Source: Clostridiales bacterium
Lineage (GTDB): Bacteria; Bacillota; Clostridia; Clostridiales; Oxobacteraceae
Direction: 5' to 3'
DNA: 38,786 nt
Assembly (NCBI GenBank): GCA_030016385.1
Contig: JASEJN010000030.1
Span: forward strand, 1 to 38,786
Part shown: positions 33,835 through 38,786 of the stretch, piece after piece
Layout: every line of letters begins with the position of its first letter
How positions within the stretch are numbered: the first letter of the stretch is position 1
Program-made: the position numbers and the translations under genes
Notes under the pieces: model-generated
Databases searched by the model: none
Told to the model about the DNA's origin: nothing
The model's input: the letters and a program-made list of their open reading frames with translations, nothing else

Positions 33835-34083
33835 CTTCGATTCGTAACATGAAATCAGGCATAAATAGGATTATATTATTTTGAGCAACGAATGAGCATT
33901 ATGAAAGTTTTGATAAGTTCTTGGCCTTGCTGCCGCAAAAGAATCCTTAGAGCTTTTGAATGTCTGAGCAAAGATAAGTTTCAAGAGCTCTTGGATTCTC
34001 AAAGCTGCTGGCCTTAGAACTTACAAAACTTGAATCTGGCGAATGAGTACTCAAAATAATATAAGCCAAATTACGAATTGAAG
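33835..34083. repeat. Complete foldback (MITE-like) repeat element E
   Basis: A 249-bp element without ORF in the 314-base gap between U32 and zapA genes. Its ends are inverted: CTTCGATTCGTAA at the left, and CTTCAATTCGTAA read in reverse at the right. The two arms (33835-33960 and 33980-34083) are imperfect inverted copies around a 19-base loop at 33961-33979; the innermost 11 pairs have a single G-U. The left arm has about 15 extra bases near position 15. ATAATCT occurs directly after the right end (34084-34090) and two bases before the left end (33826-33832), as a target-site duplication would. The octamer CGAATGAG occurs in both arms in the same orientation, so it cannot pair and would form an internal loop. 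Confidence 0.9.
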
Positions 34084-34105
34084 ATAATCTAAATATAAAA
34101 ATAAT

Positions 34106-34123
34106 AGACAGCCTAAGCCGTCT
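34106..34123 (-). terminator. Hairpin overlapping the zapA stop codon
   Basis: On the minus strand AGACGGC and GGCTGTCT can pair, with a short loop, followed by ATTATTTTTATATTT. The stem overlaps the stop codon of the zapA homologue. It would end the zapA transcript just before repeat element E. Confidence 0.55.
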
Positions 34124-34760
34124 AAATTATTTTATCTTCATTATTATAACCAATTTTTAGCTCATCCAATTCCTTTTTTATTCTCTCCTGCTCTATTTGA
34201 TTTTCAAGGAGCTGGTTTTGAAGTTCAATTATCTTATATTTTGAATTGGCGAACCCTGTCTTTACTCTTTCAAGCTCTTTCTGATTGTTCTCCTTTTCGC
34301 TCTTTGTAATCTCGCACTCTTTGTATGCCCTGGACAGTTCCTCGGTTTTATTTACATAATCATTATATAAAATATCGTACTTCTGCTTTATTTTTTCCAT
34401 TTCGCCCGTATTTATTTTTAGTTCATTTGTTTTTTGATCCAGCTCCCGCCTTAAATTTTGCAGCTTGATATTTGCCGAATCATATTTTGATTTTAATTCA
34501 TTCATTTGCGTTTTATATGCATTTATTTCTGTTTTTGTCTTCTGGTATTCTTTTTTAACCTTTAGAAATTCATTGGAAATGTTCAGAGCCGAAAGCACCG
34601 CCGTAAAAGTCGGGTTAAGCCTGTTATTGTTTGCGCTTATCCTTTTTATCTCGTTATCTACAAAGTCAGCCACCTTAAGCAGTACTTCCTCACTTTCATC
34701 ACCCTTTAGCGTATATTCATTTCCGTTTATATGAACTGTAACTTTATTTTTTTCAGGCAT
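34122..34760 (-). CDS. zapA: ZapA-family cell-division protein with long coiled-coil extension
   Basis: The first 75 residues match ZapA, which binds and bundles FtsZ at the Z-ring: NKVTVHINGNEYTLKGDESEEVLLKVADFVDNEIKRI and the following helix with ALNISNEFLK. The rest (about 75-200) is one long heptad-rich region (KTEINAYKTQMNELKSKYDSANIKLQNLRRELDQ). Normal ZapA is about 90-110 residues; this has 212. The ATG at 34760 has AGGAGG seven bases upstream, while the ATG at 34766 is too close. It sits after the pheST terminator; the 187-base gap in front may hold its promoter but I see no convincing match. Confidence 0.88.
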   Translation of the reverse strand: MPEKNKVTVHINGNEYTLKGDESEEVLLKVADFVDNEIKRISANNNRLNPTFTAVLSALNISNEFLKVKKEYQKTKTEINAYKTQMNELKSKYDSANIKLQNLRRELDQKTNELKINTGEMEKIKQKYDILYNDYVNKTEELSRAYKECEITKSEKENNQKELERVKTGFANSKYKIIELQNQLLENQIEQERIKKELDELKIGYNNEDKII

Positions 34761-34907
34761 ATCCATCCCTCCTGGGGGTATAATATTTCATAAAAACAAT
34801 AAATCATAGATTTTATAACTTATAATGTTACAATTATTAGATATATTCTTTACGAAATTCAAATATCCTTCTTTATATACAAACTATGTGAAATAATATT
34901 AAAAAAA

Positions 34908-34948
34908 TGCGGCACGCCAACCTTGTATCTAAAGTATGGCGTGCCGCA
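34908..34948 (-). terminator. Intrinsic terminator of pheST
   Basis: TGCGGCACGCCA (34908-34919) and its exact complement (34937-34948) form a 12-bp stem with a 17-base loop, followed on the minus strand by a run of seven T (34901-34907). It lies five bases beyond the pheT stop codon. The other strand also ends in five T. Confidence 0.9.
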
Positions 34949-34953
34949 TTTTT

Positions 34954-37356
34954 CTAAAGCCTCAACTTAGCATCCAGCCTGGATTCAATCTCTCTTATTA
35001 TTTTGGCATGGATTTCATTGACTTCTTCATCCTTTAATGTCCTGTCTTTCGACCTGTATATTATGGAATATGCAATGCTCCTTTTACCCTCGGGTATCTG
35101 TTTGCCTTCATATACATCAAAAAGCTTTATATCTTCAACTATGCCCCTTCCCTTTTCCCTTATTATATTTTCTATATCGGAAGCCATCGTATCCCTCGAA
35201 ACCAAAAGATCCAAATCCCTTTGAACGGCCGGATACTTTGGAATCGGTTTGAAAAATCTTTCTATCATGCAGTTTTCAAGCAACGCATCAAAATCCATCT
35301 GGCATAAATATGTGCTGTCGGGCAAATCATATCGTTCAGTAATATCCGGATGTATCTGCCCAATAATGCCCGCATTTATTTTTTTTGCATTTGAATCTCC
35401 TTTTTTTGTATAAATCAAAATATCGGCGGTTTTGCCAGGATGAAACGTCATATTTTTATTATCCCTGACAAATTCGTATCCATCCATGCCCAGCGATTTA
35501 AGCAGAAGCTGTACTATGCCCTTGAGATAATAGAAATCATAATCCCCATACATGCCTATCACAAGCATATTTTTTTCATCCGGAAGCTTTTCACCATCTT
35601 TTGGAATATATATTTTACCTATTTCAAACAAGCCGGCGTTTTCATTCTTTTTGCTGTAGTTCCTGCTTAAAACGCCGAGCATACTGGCGATCATTGTGGT
35701 CCTCATTATGCTTAAATCTTCGCTTAGCGGATTTAAAATTTTTACAGTATTCCTTAAACTGCTGCCCTTCGGAATATTTATCTTGTCAAAATCAGAGGGA
35801 CTTGCAAATGAATAACTGATGCATTCATAAAGCCCTGTGCCGACCAGCACTTCTTTGATTTTGTCTTCGATACGCTGCTTTTTATTTCTTCCGCCCTGCA
35901 TGGTTTCACCGGAAATCATGGTGGATTTTATATTGTTATAGCCGTGGATTCTTGCTATTTCCTCCGCAATATCCACCTCCAGCTCTAAATCGCTCCTGTA
36001 AGTTGGAATTGTAAGGCGCATCTCTTCTCCATCTTTTACTTTTATGTCTAATCGCGTAAGTATGTCTTTCATTTCATTCCTGCTTATGGAAGTACCTAAG
36101 AATCTGTTTATCCTGTCTGCCGATACATCTATAGTCCATGGCTTTAATTTATCTTCATATTTATCTATTATCCCTGATACAACATCACCTGCGCCAAGTT
36201 CCGCTATAAGCTCCGCAGCTCTGTTTAAAGCATCTAAAACGATATTCGGATCAAGTCCCTTTTCAAACCTCGACGATGCTTCCGTCCTAAAACCCAAAGC
36301 CTTTGAAGCAAGCCTTATGGATGTGCCGTTAAAGCATGCGGATTCAAGAAGAACCGCTGTAGTTTTTTCAGTAACCTCCGAACTTTCTCCTCCCATGACA
36401 CCTGCTACAACTAACGGCTTATCCCCGTCCGCAATAACAATCATAGAGTTTTTTAAAATCCTCTCTTTCCCATCAAGAGTTATAAGTTTTTCTCCGTCCA
36501 ATGCTCTTCGGACAATAATCTGCCTTCCGGAAATCTTATTATAATCATAAGCATGAAGAGGCTGGCCGTATTCTATCATCACATAATTGGTTATATCGAC
36601 GATATTATTGATAGGCCTTATACCTGCCTCTGTCAGCCTTTCCTTGATCCAATCGGGGGATTCACCCAATCTTACATTTTTAATCAATCTTGCGGCATAT
36701 CTTTTGCACAGGTCTTTCGCTTCAATATTTATATTTATATAATCATCTATCGACTCGCTGTTTTCTTTTACTTTTATTTCGGGAATATCAAGCTTCCTGT
36801 TTAGCGTAACGGCGGCTTCCCTTGCAATACCTATAATACCTAAACAGTCCGGCCTGTTCGGCGTTATTTCAAAATCTATTATCACGCCATTCAAACCCAA
36901 AACTTCTTTAATATCGGCTCCAACTTTTGTGCTGTCCGGAAGTATCAGTATTCCGTGTTCAGCGTTCTTCTCTTCAATACCGAGCTCCTTTGCCGAACAC
37001 ATCATACCGTTTGACTCGACGCCCCTGAGCCTGCCTCTTTTTATTTTTACATTCCCCGGAAGCGTAGAACCGTGAAGCGCCACAGGGACAATATTGCCAA
37101 CCTTTACATTGTTAGCTCCTGTCACTATCTGAATTACATCTTTGCCCGTATCCACCATGCAAACAATCAGCCTGTCGGCGTTTGGATGCTTCTCGATTTT
37201 TAATATCTTCCCTGTTACGACGTTTGATATTTCCTTTCCTGTTTCTATAACATCTTCAACCTTCGACCCAGACATCGTCATGGCATCGGCTAAGTACTGA
37301 GGATTCAAATCGTCTATTTTTATAAAATCGTTTAACCACTTTAAAGGTACCAGCAT
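34954..37356 (-). CDS. pheT: Phenylalanyl-tRNA synthetase beta subunit
   Basis: Beta subunit (800 residues, normal length) of the heterotetrameric enzyme that charges tRNA-Phe. The chain begins MLVPLKWLNDFIKID and has the EMAP/tRNA-binding domain (KILKIEKHPNADRLIVCMVDTG, about 50-70), FEITPNRPDCLGIIGIAREAA, the B3/B4 editing domain (about 210-390), B5, the catalytic-like core (RTTMIASMLGVLSRN) and the C-terminal anticodon-binding FDX-ACB domain (FKPIPKYPAVQRDLDLLVS, YRSKDRTLKDEEVNEIHAKI). ATG start with AAGGGAGG upstream, 13 bases after pheS. Confidence 0.98.
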   Translation of the reverse strand: MLVPLKWLNDFIKIDDLNPQYLADAMTMSGSKVEDVIETGKEISNVVTGKILKIEKHPNADRLIVCMVDTGKDVIQIVTGANNVKVGNIVPVALHGSTLPGNVKIKRGRLRGVESNGMMCSAKELGIEEKNAEHGILILPDSTKVGADIKEVLGLNGVIIDFEITPNRPDCLGIIGIAREAAVTLNRKLDIPEIKVKENSESIDDYININIEAKDLCKRYAARLIKNVRLGESPDWIKERLTEAGIRPINNIVDITNYVMIEYGQPLHAYDYNKISGRQIIVRRALDGEKLITLDGKERILKNSMIVIADGDKPLVVAGVMGGESSEVTEKTTAVLLESACFNGTSIRLASKALGFRTEASSRFEKGLDPNIVLDALNRAAELIAELGAGDVVSGIIDKYEDKLKPWTIDVSADRINRFLGTSISRNEMKDILTRLDIKVKDGEEMRLTIPTYRSDLELEVDIAEEIARIHGYNNIKSTMISGETMQGGRNKKQRIEDKIKEVLVGTGLYECISYSFASPSDFDKINIPKGSSLRNTVKILNPLSEDLSIMRTTMIASMLGVLSRNYSKKNENAGLFEIGKIYIPKDGEKLPDEKNMLVIGMYGDYDFYYLKGIVQLLLKSLGMDGYEFVRDNKNMTFHPGKTADILIYTKKGDSNAKKINAGIIGQIHPDITERYDLPDSTYLCQMDFDALLENCMIERFFKPIPKYPAVQRDLDLLVSRDTMASDIENIIREKGRGIVEDIKLFDVYEGKQIPEGKRSIAYSIIYRSKDRTLKDEEVNEIHAKIIREIESRLDAKLRL

Positions 37357-37369
37357 ATTTATCCCTCCC

Positions 37370-38389
37370 TTAAAACTGCCTCAAAAATCTTATATCGTTT
37401 TCATAGAAAAGCCTTATATCGTCTATTACATATTTTATAAGGGCAATCCTGTCAAGGCCTATGCCAAAGGCAAACCCGCTGTATTTTTTAGAATCGATGC
37501 CGCAATTTTCAAGAACCTTTACATGAACCATCCCGCATCCTAATATCTCAATCCATCCCGTTCCTTTGCATACGCTGCATCCTTTGCCCTTGCACACCGA
37601 GCAGCTTACGTCCACTTCGGCGCTTGGCTCTGTAAAATTGAAGTGATGGGGCCTGAATTTTGTTCTTGTATCTTCACCAAATAATCTCTTCGCGAATACA
37701 TCAAGAGTTCCTTTCAGATTCCCCATCGTAATGCCTTCATCCACCACAAGCCCTTCTATCTGCGCAAACACCGGAGAATGCGAGGCATCAGGCGTATCAG
37801 ACCTGTATACTCTTCCGGGAACTATTATCCTTATAGGAGGTTTGTGTTTTTCCATATACCTCGCCTGAACCGGTGACGTATGGGTCCTTAAAACAACATC
37901 TTCGTTTATATAAAAAGTATCCTGCACATCCCTCGCCGGATGATTCTTGGGTATATTCATGGCTTCAAAGTTGTAGTAGTCAAGCTCAACCTCGGGACCT
38001 TCCACTATAGAAAATCCCATCCCTGTAAAAATATCCTTTACCTCATCCAGCACTTTTGTAAGGGGATGCTTTGCACCTCTTCTGATCTCCTTTCCGGGAA
38101 TAGAGATATCTATTACTTCTTTTTTTAGTTTTTCACTTTTTTCCGCTCGCTTTATTCTGCCTTCCGCCTGCACCAACAAATTTTCGATTTTTCCTCTCAC
38201 TTCATTTGCAAGTTTGCCTATGGCAGGCCTTTCCTCCGCTGAGAGTGAGCCCATGCCCCTCAATATTGCTGTTAAACTGCCTTTTTTGCCAAGATACTTT
38301 ACCCTTATGGATTCAAGTTCAGAAGAAGTCGCGGCTTTATCGATGTTCAAAGCCGCTTCATCTTTGATTTTTAATAGTTCTTCTTTCAA
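37370..38389 (-). CDS. pheS: Phenylalanyl-tRNA synthetase alpha subunit
   Basis: Catalytic alpha subunit, 339 residues. N-terminal coiled coil (1-85), then the class II core: [66 protein letters not shown] (motif 2), [21 protein letters not shown] block (here [12 protein letters not shown]), [19 protein letters not shown], and motif 3 [34 protein letters not shown] segment holds four cysteines, as often seen in Firmicutes. The start is a TTG with AAGGAGTG seven bases upstream; an ATG just before it is out of frame. Expression is under the T-box leader. Confidence 0.98.
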   Translation of the reverse strand: MKEELLKIKDEAALNIDKAATSSELESIRVKYLGKKGSLTAILRGMGSLSAEERPAIGKLANEVRGKIENLLVQAEGRIKRAEKSEKLKKEVIDISIPGKEIRRGAKHPLTKVLDEVKDIFTGMGFSIVEGPEVELDYYNFEAMNIPKNHPARDVQDTFYINEDVVLRTHTSPVQARYMEKHKPPIRIIVPGRVYRSDTPDASHSPVFAQIEGLVVDEGITMGNLKGTLDVFAKRLFGEDTRTKFRPHHFNFTEPSAEVDVSCSVCKGKGCSVCKGTGWIEILGCGMVHVKVLENCGIDSKKYSGFAFGIGLDRIALIKYVIDDIRLFYENDIRFLRQF

Positions 38390-38429
38390 ATCATATCACT
38401 CCTTACCTTTTATATTTGGTAATTTATAT

Positions 38430-38461
38430 AAAAAAACTCCATCCCATAAAAAGGGACGGAG
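38430..38461 (-). terminator. T-box regulated terminator
   Basis: On the minus strand CTCCGTCCC and GGGATGGAG pair (one G-U), with a seven-base loop, then seven T. The 5' arm overlaps the part that follows the T-box sequence, so the antiterminator and terminator compete. Confidence 0.92.
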
Positions 38462-38661
38462 ACTAATCCGCGGTACCACCCAGCTTGGTAAAACCCACTC
38501 AAAATTTTAACGGAATCAACCGTCAGGGCTTACTTTATTTCAGCCTTGAAGCTCAGGAGCGAACTTTCATAATTCCTTGCATAAGACCGCTTCCATCAGC
38601 TTGCAGCCTCTCTCTGCATACAGGATACATATTACTCTTCTCCATCATCACCTATGTATTT
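38437..38661 (-). promoter_or_regulatory. T-box leader specific for phenylalanine
   Basis: The conserved T-box sequence GGGTGGTACCGCGG is on the minus strand (38468-38481), preceding the terminator. In stem I, GGAG of the 5' strand pairs with CTCC (38556-38559), and the triplet TTC (38561-38563) directly before it is placed as the specifier codon for phenylalanine, followed by a purine. Uncharged tRNA-Phe would bind the specifier and the T-box bulge (TGGT) and allow read-through into pheST. Confidence 0.92.
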
Positions 38662-38667
38662 GTGTAG

Positions 38668-38695
38668 ATTATAACACATAAAAACTATTTGTCAA
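38668..38695 (-). promoter_or_regulatory. Sigma-A promoter of pheST
   Basis: On the minus strand consensus TTGACA (38690-38695), a 16-base spacer and consensus TATAAT (38668-38673). Start near 38661, at the foot of the T-box leader. Confidence 0.88.
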
Positions 38696-38722
38696 TATAT
38701 AACTGCTTGAGTTTCCGCATAT

Positions 38723-38731
38723 TTATCCACA
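38723..38731 (+). promoter_or_regulatory. Single perfect DnaA-box match
   Basis: TTATCCACA matches the DnaA box exactly and lies 28 bases upstream of the -35 of pheST, within a small inverted repeat (TTGAGTT 38707-38713, AACTCAA 38731-38737). A single box is no evidence of an origin; function is not shown. Confidence 0.25.
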
Positions 38732-38786
38732 ACTCAATTATCAAAGTAAGTTCCACCCCTTATCCTCTTAAAGTGGAAGTTACCCT

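Noticed and set aside
38700..38786. Replication origin because of a perfect DnaA box
   Set aside because: Only one perfect box, no cluster, no dnaA or dnaN genes, and the site is upstream of pheS.
1..38786. CRISPR arrays, tRNA or rRNA genes, transposase genes, prophage
   Set aside because: No spaced direct repeats, no tRNA-like cloverleaf apart from the T-box leader, and no protein with a transposase or integrase motif was seen.

Overview
The window comes from a low-GC Gram-positive bacterium, most likely a clostridial Firmicute. Pointers are the AT-rich, ATA-rich coding sequence, strong GGAGG/GGTG ribosome binding sites with frequent TTG and GTG starts, sigma-A type promoters, a T-box leader on pheST, a MutS2 with an Smr tail, and the order pheS-pheT-zapA-U32 peptidase-mutS2. 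The genus cannot be named from the sequence. Every gene except one reads leftward (minus strand).

Layout from right to left along transcription. (1) 38786-28946, housekeeping: a promoter and phenylalanine T-box leader, pheS, pheT, a terminator, a long zapA homologue, a U32 peptidase (RlhA-like, fused to an extra C-terminal region) and mutS2. (2) 28837-24230: a promoter, two GNAT acetyltransferases, a GT4 glycosyltransferase, a WecG/TagA-type glycosyltransferase, a six-helix membrane protein of unknown function and an unrecognised soluble protein. (3) 24131-21457: a promoter, a second UDP-sugar dehydrogenase with an apparent non-ATG start, a GT4 glycosyltransferase, then a 26-bp perfect bidirectional terminator. 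(4) 19831-21439 on the plus strand: an Orn/Lys/Arg decarboxylase whose leader carries an intrinsic-terminator-like hairpin. (5) 19691-80, a polysaccharide locus: a TPR protein and a membrane-bound UDP-GlcNAc 4,6-dehydratase (SMK type). A new promoter then drives a roughly 16-kb run: WbpA-like dehydrogenase, GNAT/FemAB-like protein, NodB-like deacetylase, MurJ-type flippase, WbpB-like oxidoreductase, left-handed beta-helix acyltransferase, LRR membrane protein, Wzy-like polymerase, WecB/WbpI-like epimerase, GT4, initiating phosphoglycosyltransferase, O-antigen-ligase-like protein, GT4, and a second O-antigen-ligase-like protein.

How they work together (inference): dehydrogenase, C3-oxidoreductase, acyltransferase and 2-epimerase resemble the WbpA-B-D-I route to an acetamido-mannuronic acid. 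The PGT would load the first sugar on undecaprenyl phosphate, the GT4 and TagA-type enzymes extend it, the MurJ-like protein would flip it and Wzy/ligase-like proteins polymerise or transfer it. The WbpE-type aminotransferase needed between WbpB and WbpD is not in the window.

The most unusual feature is a dispersed, intergenic, palindromic repeat family. There is one complete 249-bp foldback copy (33835-34083) flanked by a 7-bp direct repeat, three partial copies (1-54, 19711-19796, 28843-28932) and a possible 14-bp trace (16437-16450). It carries no ORF and fits a MITE-like non-autonomous element. No transposase is present in the window.
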